Shown: positions 36,116 through 46,520, counted from the first letter of the stretch. The stretch: DNA of 64,000 nt from Litoribacterium kuwaitense (GCF_011058155.1 NZ_JAALFC010000012.1:1-64000), one strand, 5' to 3'. Notes: generated by a model not told the origin, from the sequence alone. Numbers and translations are program-made.

Positions 36116-36514
36116 TTAACCGTTACTTAATCCTGTTCCTATGAATGTGAGCGTTTTGTCTAGTTGATCGTATAGGCGAGTGATCTTTTTGTGGGATGAG
36201 CCAAAATCAAACGGCAACACTGTTGAAGATGTCACAGAGAAATCGACAGCCGTCTTATATGGACGAACCTCAATGATTGTGACAACAACGAATGCTTTTT
36301 TACCTCCCCGAATGGTCGCCCCAATTTCTCCCCGTTCCTTTTGAATAGAAGTAACTTCATACTGCTTCTCTTTTTTAAACATTGCAGCGACAGCATCGAC
36401 CGTTTGCGATTTATTCGCCTTATAATACCTTGTTTGCAACTTTTCATCCCAGTGCTTCTCTCTAGACTCTGAGTGAGAGTTAAAATATTTATCGAAAAAT
36501 TGTCTAAAATTCAT
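36116..36514 (-). CDS. Conserved uncharacterised cytosolic protein
   Basis: This 132-residue protein has no signal or membrane segment. It starts NFRQFFDKYFNSH and continues with HWDEKLQTRYYKANK, IQKERGEIGATIRGGKKAFVVV and a C-terminal RLYDQLDKTLTFIGTG. I recall similar hypothetical proteins in bacilli but know no function. It has a GGAGGGG site and lies between speD and nrdR on the same strand. The alternation of beta strands (VTIIEVRPYKTAVDFSV) suggests a small alpha/beta fold. Confidence 0.7.
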   Translation of the reverse strand: MNFRQFFDKYFNSHSESREKHWDEKLQTRYYKANKSQTVDAVAAMFKKEKQYEVTSIQKERGEIGATIRGGKKAFVVVTIIEVRPYKTAVDFSVTSSTVLPFDFGSSHKKITRLYDQLDKTLTFIGTGLSNG

Positions 36515-36605
36515 CTTTACCCCTCCGTCCATTCATTCAATCCTACGATCACTGTTCTGCCCGCTCTCTTTATCAAAGTTTAACATGATATGTTTATTTA
36601 CAAAC

Positions 36606-36633
36606 AAAAAAAGAGGCGATGATTCACCTCTTC
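36606..36633 (-). terminator. Terminator downstream of speD
   Basis: Minus strand AAGAGGTG pairs with CGCCTCTT, followed by a T run, 22 bases after the speD stop. Confidence 0.8.
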
Positions 36634-36655
36634 TAGTGTACCTTATTCATATAGT

Positions 36656-37042
36656 TTATGACAACGCTTTTGCATTGCTTTCCTTCACTTGAATAGGTCC
36701 TGTGCCCCTAGGAATTTCAATGGTTTCATTGGTTGATGCTTCCAGTTCTTGAGCAATATAATGAGCAGCTACATTAGGATCAATTTGATCACCGCACGTA
36801 TATACATCGATGCTCGCATAACCGTGCTCAGGAAAGCTGTGAATGGTTAGGTGTGATTCCGAAATAATAACGACCCCGCTGACACCCTGTGGTGCGAACT
36901 TATGAAAGGCAACTTCCCTTACCTCAGCACCAGCTTGCAACGCCGCTTCAACAAAAGTTTCTTCAATGTATTTCATATCATTCAATTTATCTACATGACA
37001 ACCCCAAAGCTCTGCGATGACGTGACGACCAAATGTTTCCAT
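36656..37042 (-). CDS. speD: S-adenosylmethionine decarboxylase proenzyme
   Basis: This enzyme makes decarboxylated SAM for spermidine synthesis. The 128-residue proenzyme is of the short bacterial type. Self-cleavage is expected before Ser63 in [14 protein letters not shown], which becomes the pyruvoyl cofactor. The [10 protein letters not shown] segment carries the conserved cysteine, and the N-terminal [15 protein letters not shown] is typical. ATG 37042 follows AAGGGGG. Confidence 0.95.
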   Translation of the reverse strand: METFGRHVIAELWGCHVDKLNDMKYIEETFVEAALQAGAEVREVAFHKFAPQGVSGVVIISESHLTIHSFPEHGYASIDVYTCGDQIDPNVAAHYIAQELEASTNETIEIPRGTGPIQVKESNAKALS

Positions 37043-37888
37043 AGTCACTTCCCCCTTATTCATAAAACTTTCATTGCCCTTGAATGTTCTTTTGCACTAC
37101 CATGGGGGAAAGTTAGTCCAAAGAGGTCCTAACCCTTTTAGCAGCTTCATCCAATTGCTTTGATGTTTGAGATGATGTAATCCTAAATATTATTTTACTC
37201 ACTGCTCCGTATTTTACAACAGTTACAGCAATAAAAAACAGCAAGACAAAGCAATTTTTTCATCGCTACCTAAAGCAGCAAGAAACCGAAAAGGCTATAC
37301 GTTGATACTTCGGCAGTCTATGCTAAACATTTCGAATGGTTTAGCCACATTCTTTCTGTATCACCGTAATTTGTTGTCTATGACTGTGAAGCTTCTTGTC
37401 TTCATAAGTGCCAGCCTGTTCTATTTTATGCGCTATAACACGATCTTGGCAAGCTTTTTTTGCTTATATAAAAACCACTTTTTTACATATGACTTATTCA
37501 TTTAGAAAAACGCTTTTATAGATAACGATTGCTAAAGGATATGCGAAAATCGCTCAATTCACGATGGTTTATGGAGGTGGTGACCTAAGCTTTATTAGAT
37601 GAGAAAAAAATGAATGAGGAAGGCATTATTGCGCGAGGTATGTAATGAATGATATTTATGAGAAAAACACGTGAAGATGATCTATGAAGGGATTTAAGTA
37701 TTCGAAGCGTTGTTATATCGATAAAAATGCGTTTAGAATGATTGTTGAAGCAGAGCATAACTGATTCACCTAATAAACCCTCTAAATTCACTATAGTAGT
37801 AAAGCGATTATTGTGGAGAGTAGGGCAACTCAAACTGTGCTCTGTTGCCCTTTTACTTATGATGCTTACCTACAGTGTGCCCCTATGT
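37043..37888. other. Long gap between speD and coaE with ORF debris
   Basis: These 846 bases hold no intact gene. In B. subtilis gapB lies here, but I see no trace of it. Between about 37575 and 37765 the plus strand has short frame-shifted pieces after a GGAGGTGGTGACC site (LLDEKKMNEEGIIARG; MNDIYEKN; MKGFKYSKRCYIDKNAF). They may be debris of a small gene. They are followed by a plus-strand hairpin terminator. Confidence 0.4.
37823..37856 (+). terminator. Plus-strand hairpin terminator in the speD-coaE gap
   Basis: AGGGCAAC and GTTGCCCT form a perfect 8-bp stem with a 14-base loop followed by TTTT. No intact plus-strand gene precedes it, which supports decay of one. Confidence 0.7.
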
Positions 37889-38500
37889 TCACAAAAATGC
37901 ATTCGTTAATCCTTGTTCGTTGACCCATGCTTGTAGCTGACGATACGTTTCGTCAAGCGAACCAGAATTATCAATACAAGCATCAGCTAATCGTCGTTTT
38001 TCACTCAGTGGCATTTGTGCGTTGATTCGTTGCTGCGCCTCTTCTTTTGTTAAATCGTTTCGCTTCATCAGCCGTTGCAACTGAACATCCGCAGAAACGT
38101 CAATCAGTAAGGTCGTATCGACTTCTTTTTGGCGTTCATTTTCAAACAATAACGGAATATCTAAAATGATGGCGGGCACATTTTTCGCCAATAGGGCTTC
38201 TTTTTGCTCACGCATTCGCTTCCTTACTGTCGGATGAATGATCTCGTTTAAAGTAGAACGCTGCTCCCGATCGGAAAAGACCATCTGTCCGAGCTTCTTA
38301 CGATTGATATGTCCATCTTCGGTGAGAATACGCTTTCCAAATTGTTGCACAATGGCGTTATACGCCACTTCACCTGGCTGAACGACTTCGCGCGATATGA
38401 TGTCTGCATCAATAACAGGCCAGCCTTTTTCGATAAACCATTGTGCCACCGTCGTTTTTCCGCTGGCGATACCTCCTGTTAAACCGATCACTATGCTCAC
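37889..38500 (-). CDS. coaE: Dephospho-CoA kinase
   Basis: This is the last step of coenzyme A synthesis, phosphorylation of the 3'-hydroxyl of dephospho-CoA. The 203-residue product has the P-loop GLTGGIASGKTT at the N-terminus, VIDADIISREVVQPG, the LDIPLLFE motif and the RLMKRNDLTKEEAQQRI lid. The start is GTG 38500, ten bases after GGAGG; the frame to 38521 would add residues before the conserved start. Confidence 0.95.
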   Translation of the reverse strand: MSIVIGLTGGIASGKTTVAQWFIEKGWPVIDADIISREVVQPGEVAYNAIVQQFGKRILTEDGHINRKKLGQMVFSDREQRSTLNEIIHPTVRKRMREQKEALLAKNVPAIILDIPLLFENERQKEVDTTLLIDVSADVQLQRLMKRNDLTKEEAQQRINAQMPLSEKRRLADACIDNSGSLDETYRQLQAWVNEQGLTNAFL

Positions 38501-38521
38501 CGCTGAACCACCTCCTGTCAA

Positions 38522-39160
38522 TTATATTTTCCACAAGCCCATCATAATTAAAACGAGTCCTGGTAAAAAGCGCCACCGCTCGATCCATCGTACGCCGCGA
38601 ACCGATCGCCCTAACCAAACGCCTAACTGCAAACAAATAATGCTCGTTAAAGCAATACCAGCACTTATTGGTAATGGCGGAACAAGAAGCAGCGCGGCAC
38701 CGACACCCGCAGCAAAAGCATCCAATGACAGCGCCACGCCTAAAAAAACAGCCTCTATTCCTACAATCGAACCTGAGTGGTCAATATCCGCAGTAGAAGG
38801 CTTTTTCATTACGCCGATCCATGCATTTTCCCCATCCTCTTCCTTTAACTGCGGAACTTCTTCTTGCTCTCCTCCTTGCCGATACAACTGGAAAACGATC
38901 CAGCCTCCTAAAACAATAAAGATCCAGCCACCAATCGTCTCGGCAAGACTTTCTGAAAGCGCAAGCGCAATAAGTGATCCAAACTGCATCGCGATTAAAA
39001 AAATAAGAGCGGAACAAGTAGCAATCAGCAGGGCACTCGACCACGGGATATAAATACGACGTAAACCGTACGATAACCCTACGGCAAGGCCGTCTAAACT
39101 TACTGCAAATGCAAGCAGGGCAATCATTAACAAAGATGACACCAATATCAGCTCCCCCAT
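38522..39160 (-). CDS. ytaF: Sporulation membrane protein YtaF (MntP-like)
   Basis: This 212-residue membrane protein has six predicted helices and is related to the MntP manganese exporters. The duplicated MntP-type motif is visible: LAFAVSLDGLAVGLSYGLR near the N-terminus and LGVALSLDAFAAGVGAALL in the second half, each with a conserved Asp in the membrane. B. subtilis ytaF is a sporulation gene in the same place; transport of a metal is an inference from the family. Confidence 0.9.
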   Translation of the reverse strand: MGELILVSSLLMIALLAFAVSLDGLAVGLSYGLRRIYIPWSSALLIATCSALIFLIAMQFGSLIALALSESLAETIGGWIFIVLGGWIVFQLYRQGGEQEEVPQLKEEDGENAWIGVMKKPSTADIDHSGSIVGIEAVFLGVALSLDAFAAGVGAALLLVPPLPISAGIALTSIICLQLGVWLGRSVRGVRWIERWRFLPGLVLIMMGLWKI

Positions 39161-39204
39161 CGTTCAGTCAGATGATTTATCTTATGGGAGAATGGTGTCC
39201 GATG

Positions 39205-40038
39205 TTAGTGCTTCTGAGGCTGACATTCAATACAGTAATGGGTCCCTCGACCGGCAACGACCGTTTTTTCGATTGGTGTGCCGCACATTTGACAAGCTTC
39301 ACTCACGCGACCATAGACGAGGAGATGATTTTGAAAAAGACCTTCATCGCCGTGAGCATTATGATACGAACGGATCGTCGTCCCACCCTTTTCAATCGCT
39401 TGATGCAAAACTTGTTTCATTTCAACAGTAATGCGTTCAATTTCGTCCCGCGTCAATTGGTCGGCTGGGGTTGACGGATGCAGAAGAGCACGATGGAGCG
39501 TCTCATCAACATAAATATTACCTAGCCCTGCGACGATCGTTTGGTCGAGGAGGACAGCTTTAATTACCCGCTTCGTCCGTCCAACCGCATGAGCAAATTT
39601 TTCAATGTCAAAAGCAGGGTCAATTGGCTCTTGACCAATTTGATTTAATGGTTTTTCTAAATGTTCTTCGCCTTTTTCATACAAATGCATCGTGCCGAAC
39701 TTGCGAACGTCATTGTAGCGTAATTCGGTCCCATCATTAAAAACAAAAACGACATGTGTATGCTTGTCCCTGCCTTCTGCTGAAGAAGCAAGCTCGTATT
39801 TTCCTTCCATACGTAAATGTGACACGAGAGCAAGCTGCTCGGTATACAATATTAAACACTTTCCGACTCGCGAAACCGATTGAAACGAAGCCCCTGAAAG
39901 CATTGGTGTCCAAAGGGCTTGATCATCCGGTCTTTTTAGAATTTTAGGCCAAAATACGTCCACCCGCTCAATTACTTTGCCACAAATGAGGCGCTCAAGC
40001 GCACGGCGTACACTCTCTACTTCTGGTAACTCTGGCAA
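39205..40038 (-). CDS. mutM: Formamidopyrimidine-DNA glycosylase (Fpg), TTG start
   Basis: This enzyme removes 8-oxoguanine and related lesions. Catalysis needs Pro2 as the nucleophile, so the start must directly precede PELPEVES. The only codon there is TTG 40036-40038, and AGAGG lies upstream. This gives 277 residues. The longer in-frame version from 40068 would bury Pro2 and be inactive. Further motifs are LRMEGKYEL with the conserved Lys, GLGNIYVDETL and the C-terminal zinc finger CQMCGTPIEKTVVAGRGTHYC (21 residues, given here as CQMC ... CIEC). Confidence 0.93.
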   Translation of the reverse strand: MPELPEVESVRRALERLICGKVIERVDVFWPKILKRPDDQALWTPMLSGASFQSVSRVGKCLILYTEQLALVSHLRMEGKYELASSAEGRDKHTHVVFVFNDGTELRYNDVRKFGTMHLYEKGEEHLEKPLNQIGQEPIDPAFDIEKFAHAVGRTKRVIKAVLLDQTIVAGLGNIYVDETLHRALLHPSTPADQLTRDEIERITVEMKQVLHQAIEKGGTTIRSYHNAHGDEGLFQNHLLVYGRVSEACQMCGTPIEKTVVAGRGTHYCIECQPQKH

Positions 40039-40068
40039 TGCCTCTATCTCCTCTCCACGACCATTCAC

Positions 40069-42704
40069 CTATTTCGCATCATACCACGTGCTGCCATATG
40101 ACATTTCTACTTTTAATGGGACGTCTAATGTCATCGCTTGTTCCATAACGGACGGCACTTTTTTCTCTAGCCACTCCAGCTCTCCTTTAGGTGCTTCAAT
40201 GATAAGCTCATCGTGTACTTGCAGAAGGACGCGCGCCTGCACATTTTCCTGCTTTAGTTCCTTATCGAGACGCACCATCGCTTGCTTTATGATATCAGCT
40301 GCTGTCCCTTGGATCGGGGTGTTCATCGCGGTACGTTCCGCAAAACTGCGCTGATTAAACTGGCGGCTATTAATATCCGGTAAGTAACGCCTACGATTCA
40401 ATAACGTCGTTACATATCCGTCTTTGCGTGCTCGCTCGACGCTTTGATCCATATATTGTTTCACGCCTGGATAGGACTCTAAATATTTTTCAATAAATTG
40501 ATTGGCCTCTTTTCGAGTAATCCCTAAACTTTGTGAAAGTCCGTAATCACTAATCCCGTACACTATACCGAAATTGACAGCCTTCGCATGTCGTCTCATG
40601 TTCGCCGTCACTTCATCAGCCGTCACATGAAACACTTCCATGGCCGTTTTCGTATGAATATCTTCATCGTCCTGAAAAGCTTGAATCAGCTTTTCATCTT
40701 CTGAAATATGAGCTAAAACGCGCAGCTCGATTTGTGAATAATCCGCTGCCAGCAGCACCCAATCTTCCTTGGATGGAATAAATGCTTTTCGTATCTTGCG
40801 ACCTTCCTCTAACCGGATCGGAATGTTTTGTAGGTTCGGTTCAGTGGAACTCAATCGCCCCGTCTGCGTGAGTGCCTGATTAAAGCGAGTATGAATTTTA
40901 CCTGTTTCTTCAGAGACAACTTTCAGTAAGCCTTCAATATATGTCGAATACAACTTTCCAAGCTGACGATACATTAAAATCTCTTCAATAATGGGATGGC
41001 GGTCCTCTAACTTTTCAAGTACATCAGCTGAGGTTGAATATCCTGTTTTTGTTTTTTTAATTACCGGCAGCTCTAGTTTCTCAAATAATATTTCGCCGAG
41101 CTGTTTCGGAGAGTTGACATTAAACGACGTTCCTGCATGCTCATGAATCCGCGCTTCTGTCTCTGTCAATTTCGCCGCAAGCTCTCCCCCCATGTTCTCA
41201 AGCGTCGACACATCGACTGAAATGCCATTAAACTCCATTTCACCTAAGATAAAGGCAAGTGGTAGCTCAAGCTCTTCAAACAGAAGCTCCATCTCCCGTT
41301 TTGCTAATTCATTCCAAAGTGTTTCTTTAAGCTGAAAAAGTGCCTGCGCTTGCTCTCCCACATATGTAGCGAGGGTTTGTTCATCTGGCACAGCAAACTT
41401 GGCTCCTTTTCCGTAAATGGCTTCCTGTGAACGGACGCTTTCTCCTCCAAACCGTGCCGCAATATCATGTAAATCGACATTCGTATCTCCGGGATTAATT
41501 AAATACGAGGCAATGTATGCGTCAAATCGTACGCCACGTAAGTCTAAGCCTCTCCATTTTAAAGCGACGAGCGCTTTTTTTACGTTGTACACCCATTTTT
41601 CATCTTCAGAAGCTAGCCATTCTTGCAGTTCTATTGATGTATCAAGCATGTCCACTGGAATGGAATAAACACCATTTTGATTTGCAATACCAATTGCTTG
41701 AATTGGGGCCGTATGATAGTTTTCATCAGGAATATCAATCACGATAGCTGCGGGCGAGCTAAGCGCTTCTGAGGGAATGGTCGTTTGAATTTGATGAACT
41801 TCTATCTTCGTTTCTTCTTGCGGTTCACCATCACCATGATCCGTATCAGGCAAACGTGACAGCAAAGAGGAAAAACCGAGTTCCCGGAAATGCGTACGCA
41901 CTTTATCGGCATCAAACGTGATATAGCTCATTTGCTCGAGCTCTTTAGCCACTGGCACATGACGATCAATTTTTACAAGTTCGCGACTCATCTCTGCTTC
42001 TTTACGATAATTGGTTAAGTTTTCTTTAAGCTTTTTCCCGGTCACATCGTCTAAATGTGTATATACTTCTTGCACAGTGCCGAACTGTTTTAACAGCTTT
42101 AACGCCGTTTTTTCACCGACACCCGGCACACCCGGGATATTGTCTGAGGAATCGCCCATCAGTCCTTTTAAATCAACAATTTGCTGTGGCTGTAACTCAT
42201 ATCGTTGAAACAGCGCTTCAGGATCATACACATCCATGTCTGTAATACCTTTTCGTGATAACCGCACAGTTGTATCTTGCGTTACGAGTTGAAGTAAATC
42301 TTTATCGCCGGAAATGATGTCGACTTTAAAGCCTTTTTCTTCAGCTAGCCTGGCATATGTCCCAATTAAGTCATCCGCTTCAAAGCGTTCCAATTCATCT
42401 GTTTGAATGCCGAACGCTTCAAGGAGCTCTCGAATCATTGGTAATTGTTCAGACAACTCAGAAGGCGTTTTCTGCCTCGTACCTTTATATTCTTTATACG
42501 TATCATGTCGAAAGGTTTGTTTTCCTTTGTCAAAAGCGACGAGTATATGTGTCGGCTTTACTTCCTCAAGAACCTTCAAAAGCATCGTCGTAAAACCATA
42601 CACAGCGTTTGTATAAGCGCCCTTTTCGTTACTTAATAGGGGCAGTGCAAAAAAGCACGATAGGCCATTGCATTTCCATCAATTAAAACGAGTCGTTTTT
42701 CCAT
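40069..42704 (-). CDS. polA: DNA polymerase I, one missing base
   Basis: Pol I has a 5' nuclease, a vestigial 3'-5' exonuclease-like domain and a polymerase domain. The polymerase motifs are intact: motif A LLAADYSQIELRVLAH, motif B RRHAKAVNFGIVYG and motif C LLQVHDELIIEA. The true start is ATG 42704 behind GAGGAGG (EKRLVLIDGNAMAYRAF), after which the frame is lost. Restoring one base in the A6 run at 42649-42654 (plus strand) gives AFFALPLLSNEKGAYTNAVYG and joins the long frame, for about 878 residues, matching B. subtilis. A sequence error is likely. Confidence 0.95.
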
Positions 42705-42824
42705 ATCGTGAACCTCCTCGGGACATTGATCCCGTCAGTAATTCCTCACCATTGTTCTATTGTTTATTCTACCACGTTGAAATATGAAAAGAAAAACGTA
42801 CTCCCTATGAAGTCCCACTTGAAC

Positions 42825-42860
42825 AAAAAAAAGCGAAAAGCCATATCTCAGACTTTTCGC
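42825..42860 (-). terminator. Terminator downstream of phoPR
   Basis: Minus strand GCGAAAAG and CTTTTCGC form an 8-bp stem followed by eight T. It lies about 85 bases after phoR. Confidence 0.8.
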
Positions 42861-42945
42861 GCATGTTTGGATTGCTCCTATATGAAGGGGTTTCATTGAT
42901 AGAATATCAATACTCTATAAACCTTCTATAAAGCCAGTGTAAAGG

Positions 42946-44655
42946 TCATGTAAATTTTCGCGGCAGCCAAACCGTAAAGGTCGTACCTTTATCCGGCTCG
43001 CTTTCAACTTGAATTTGTCCATGATGCGCTTCGACTAAGTGTTTCACGATGGCAAGGCCAAGACCTGTTCCTCCAGAATTACGACTCCGATCTTTATCGA
43101 CACGATAAAATCGTTCAAAGATCCGTGGCACTTCCTTCGCATGGATGCCAATTCCAGTGTCTACAACGACAATTTGCGCACCATTGTCTTTTCTTTGTAG
43201 TGCAACTTTAACTTGACCACCATCTGGCGTATAGGCAATCGCATTATTGATTAAATTATAAATCACCTGTTTCATTCTTAAGCTATCAGCTTGGATAAAA
43301 ACCGAGGATTCCGTAGACCATTCATCGATGAGTTCAATATCTTTCTTTCCAGCCTTATTAGAAAGTGATTCGATCGTGTCTTTCACAATGTACACAAGGT
43401 CAACATCTGATAGATGAAGCGGAAAACCATCCTGCTCAATGCGGGATAAGTCAAGAAGATCGTGAACGAGTGATTGGAGCCGCTCACTCTCTTTAAGAAT
43501 GATGGATAAAAAGTGCTCCCTAAGCTGCTCATCTTGTCCTGCACCGTCTAATAACGTTTCTGTAAAGCCGCGTATGGACGTGATCGGTGTTTTTAATTCA
43601 TGAGACACGTTGGCGACAAAATCTTTCCGTGTATTCTCTAGCTTTTTTAGATCGGTGATGTCATGAAAGACGAGAACGATCCCTTTCCACTCCTCGGTTT
43701 CACCGATAATGGGTGTTCCGTATACTTCGAAATGCCGTCGTTCAATGGCCATAGAAAGACGCATTTGCTGGCGAACACTTTTCTCAGTCATAAAAATGTC
43801 TTCAATTAACTGAATGACCTTCTTATGCTCTAATACTTCATAATATAAACGCGAAAGCATACGAGTCTCATCTGCTTGGAATGTGTCTTTATACGCTCGG
43901 TTCATCAGATTGACATAGCCTTTTCGATCGATGAGCAAAAGACTACTGCCCATACTTTCTATCAATGTGCGCAGCCGGTCCTTTTGCATTTCTTGGGAAT
44001 CGACCATTTGTTTAAGATTACGCGCCAGTGTATTGATCGATTGGCTAAGGACACTTCCTGGTTCATCTTGATATTGCTCATATGTTCTGGCATTGTAATT
44101 GCCACGAGCCAGTTCCTTTGCCACACTCGCAGCCGCTTCAACAGGCTTTGCATAATGACGTGTGACTCGACTAGCGACCATTCCAATAACAATTAAGGTC
44201 GCCCCTAAGGAAAGCCCCAGCAGCCACCATAGCTGCTCTGCACGCTGTCTTACTTCATCTACAGGAGTACCGACAAATAAATAGCGATCTCCACGTATAG
44301 GATCTAATGTGTATAAAAAATTTCCGTATTCTCCCTGGTTGGTTTCTGCTAAGAATTCACTTGGCAATACAGGAAGGTTATCATCCGAATGGCTTTCAGG
44401 ATGTATGACGCGCTCACTAACGCCTTCGTCATTATAAATCGCTACGATCGATTGAATATCGACATCAATCGATTCTTCTAGAGTTTGCTGCTCTAATAAG
44501 GCGGAGATCAACTGGCCCTCTGAAGCAAGCTTTTCTTTCGTTAAATCGACATCATGCATGTATACTTGATGACCAATCAAAAAAGCCGTGCCTAAGAAAG
44601 AAACACTTAGCAGTAGGACAAGAGTCAAAGGAAGTCTTGCTCGGATCCACTTCAT
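42946..44655 (-). CDS. phoR: Phosphate-regulon sensor histidine kinase PhoR
   Basis: This membrane kinase of 569 residues has TM1 at about 8-30, an extracytoplasmic sensor region and TM2 at about 143-163. These are followed by HAMP (about 160-215), PAS (about 225-330) and the kinase core. The phosphorylated histidine is His352 in FVANVSHELKTPITS. The N box NLINNAIAYTPDGG, G1 VVDTGIGI, F box RIFERFYRVD and G2 GGTGLGLAIVKH are present. The start overlaps phoP by 4 bases. In B. subtilis PhoR reports phosphate limitation through wall teichoic acid intermediates. Confidence 0.93.
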   Translation of the reverse strand: MKWIRARLPLTLVLLLSVSFLGTAFLIGHQVYMHDVDLTKEKLASEGQLISALLEQQTLEESIDVDIQSIVAIYNDEGVSERVIHPESHSDDNLPVLPSEFLAETNQGEYGNFLYTLDPIRGDRYLFVGTPVDEVRQRAEQLWWLLGLSLGATLIVIGMVASRVTRHYAKPVEAAASVAKELARGNYNARTYEQYQDEPGSVLSQSINTLARNLKQMVDSQEMQKDRLRTLIESMGSSLLLIDRKGYVNLMNRAYKDTFQADETRMLSRLYYEVLEHKKVIQLIEDIFMTEKSVRQQMRLSMAIERRHFEVYGTPIIGETEEWKGIVLVFHDITDLKKLENTRKDFVANVSHELKTPITSIRGFTETLLDGAGQDEQLREHFLSIILKESERLQSLVHDLLDLSRIEQDGFPLHLSDVDLVYIVKDTIESLSNKAGKKDIELIDEWSTESSVFIQADSLRMKQVIYNLINNAIAYTPDGGQVKVALQRKDNGAQIVVVDTGIGIHAKEVPRIFERFYRVDKDRSRNSGGTGLGLAIVKHLVEAHHGQIQVESEPDKGTTFTVWLPRKFT

Positions 44656-45362
44656 CCGTGCTTTGGCTCCTCCATTTTATAACCAAGTCCACGGATCGTT
44701 TTAATGTATACTGGCTTTTTCGTATCTTCCTCGATCTTTTCTCGTAAGTGACTGATATGCACGTCTACGATACGAGTATCCCCAACAAAATCATAATTCC
44801 ACACAGCGCTAAGCAATTGATCTCTCGTAAGAACTCTCCCGCGATGCTTTGCTAAATATGCGAGCAACTCAAATTCTTTCGGCGTTAATTCTAAAACTTC
44901 TTTTTTGTAATAAGCCTCGTATTGATCGGGATACACTTCAAGATCGCCTAAAACAACAAACGGGTGGTCTGTTGATTCTTCTGACGTAGGAATTTGCGTA
45001 CGACGAAGAATCGCTTTGACCCGCGCAACAACTTCTCGAGGACTAAAGGGCTTCGTCATATAATCATCTGCACCTAATTCTAAGCCAAGCACTTTATCAA
45101 ACTCATCATCTTTGGCAGTCAGCATTAAAATCGGCAGTTGATTTTTTTGCTGTCGAAGCTGCTTGCATACTTCCACGCCGTCAATTTTAGGCAACATTAA
45201 ATCTAAAACCACGAGGGTGATCTCTTCTTCTAATATTTTTTGAAGCGCCTCTTCACCATCGTTGGCTGTAATCACATCATAACCAGCCTGCTGTAAATTG
45301 TACTGCAATAAAGTGACGATTGATGGTTCATCGTCAACAACTAGAATCGTTTTTTCACTCAC
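44652..45362 (-). CDS. phoP: Response regulator PhoP
   Basis: This OmpR-type regulator is 236 residues long. Its receiver domain has Asp10-Asp11 (VVDDEPS), phospho-acceptor Asp54 in VLDLMLPKIDG and the conserved Lys in TKPFSPREV. The C-terminal winged helix has ELTPKEFELLAYLAKH, VLTRDQLLSAVW and TIRGLGYKM. The start is GTG 45362 behind AGGAGG. The pairing with phoR and location between mdh and polA support PhoP over other OmpR-type regulators such as WalR. Confidence 0.93.
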   Translation of the reverse strand: MSEKTILVVDDEPSIVTLLQYNLQQAGYDVITANDGEEALQKILEEEITLVVLDLMLPKIDGVEVCKQLRQQKNQLPILMLTAKDDEFDKVLGLELGADDYMTKPFSPREVVARVKAILRRTQIPTSEESTDHPFVVLGDLEVYPDQYEAYYKKEVLELTPKEFELLAYLAKHRGRVLTRDQLLSAVWNYDFVGDTRIVDVHISHLREKIEEDTKKPVYIKTIRGLGYKMEEPKHG

Positions 45363-45503
45363 AATTGGGTCCTCCTGCTTTGAATTCCCCTTACATCATA
45401 GGTTCTCTCTATATTATATTCATCATACTACCAAATCGACCAAGACAAAAGACTTTCAAAATGCTTCTTTTATGTTATTCGTATTGTTATGTATTTTTAA
45501 GAA

Positions 45504-45536
45504 CAAAAAACGAGCCCTGCATCGCAAGACTCGCTC
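45504..45536 (-). terminator. Terminator downstream of mdh
   Basis: Minus strand GCGAG ... CTCGT stem with an imperfect inner part, followed by six T, 20 bases after mdh. Confidence 0.6.
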
Positions 45537-45555
45537 AAATAGAGAAAACTTCACG

Positions 45556-46494
45556 CTATGCCAGAACGGCCATCACTTTTTTCACAGACTCGGCTGATTT
45601 GTCAAGTGCGGTTTTCTCTTCCTCTGTTAAATCAAGCTCAATGATTCTCTCCAGACCTGCACCGCCAAGAACGGTTGGCACACCTAGATAAATGCCTTCA
45701 TACCCGTATTCTCCCTCTAACAAAGCGATCGAAGGAAGCACACGCTTTTGATCTTTTAAAATCGCTTCAACCATTTCTGTTAAAGAAGCAGCTGGTGCAT
45801 AATAGGCACTTCCGTTTCCAAGAAGACTAACGATTTCACCGCCACCTTTTCTTGTCCGTTCAACTATGGCGTCCAACCTTTCTTGAGACACGAGCTGATC
45901 GACAGGTACACCGCCAACAGAGGAATAACGGATCAAAGGAACCATGTCGTCACCGTGCCCACCTAAAACGAAACCAGTGACATCCTTCACAGATAAGTTC
46001 ACTTCTTCAGCGATGAATGTTCGGAAACGAGCTGTATCAAGAATGCCTGATTGTCCGATAACGCGTTCTTTCGGGAGGCCAGAAGCCTTGTAGACCGCAT
46101 AGGTCATCGCATCTACTGGATTCGTTAGCACGATAATCGTCGTATTCGGAGAGTGTTTTACAATTTCTTTTGTGACGGATGTCATGATCTTCGCATTTGT
46201 GCTGACGAGATCATCACGACTCATGCCAGGTTTTCTTGCAATACCGGCTGTGATGACAACGATGTCCGACCCTGCTGTATCCTCGTAATCAGAAGTTCCT
46301 TTCACATGGGCATCAAAACCTTGAACTGGACTTGCTTCAAGCATGTCCAACGCTTTGCCTTGTGTTGGCTTTTCTTGGTCAGGAATATCTACGAGGACGA
46401 CATCTGCCAGCTCTTTTTGCGCAACCATGAGTGCGGTTGTTGCGCCTGTAAATCCTGCTCCGATGACAGATACTTTTCTTCTTTGGATGGTCAC
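45556..46494 (-). CDS. mdh: Malate dehydrogenase
   Basis: This NAD-dependent enzyme of the TCA cycle is of the LDH-like group (312 residues). It has the Rossmann glycine motif [12 protein letters not shown] near 11-22, Asp35 in VVLVDIPD indicating NAD preference, the substrate arginines in [10 protein letters not shown], and the catalytic histidine in [11 protein letters not shown]. It is downstream of icd and citZ, though separated from icd by a long repeat-rich gap. Confidence 0.96.
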   Translation of the reverse strand: MTIQRRKVSVIGAGFTGATTALMVAQKELADVVLVDIPDQEKPTQGKALDMLEASPVQGFDAHVKGTSDYEDTAGSDIVVITAGIARKPGMSRDDLVSTNAKIMTSVTKEIVKHSPNTTIIVLTNPVDAMTYAVYKASGLPKERVIGQSGILDTARFRTFIAEEVNLSVKDVTGFVLGGHGDDMVPLIRYSSVGGVPVDQLVSQERLDAIVERTRKGGGEIVSLLGNGSAYYAPAASLTEMVEAILKDQKRVLPSIALLEGEYGYEGIYLGVPTVLGGAGLERIIELDLTEEEKTALDKSAESVKKVMAVLA

Positions 46495-46520
46495 TAGTTG
46501 ATCCTCCTTCTGTTTTTATC

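Noticed and set aside
37302-37505. Plus-strand ORF of 67 codons rich in hydrophobic residues
   Set aside because: No ribosome-binding site, AT-rich sequence with random-like composition, no recognisable family, and no neighbouring gene to support it.
40069-42603. polA as a gene lacking its N-terminus, or as a pseudogene
   Set aside because: The true start with ribosome-binding site and first residues is present at 42704; one base in an A run restores the full protein.
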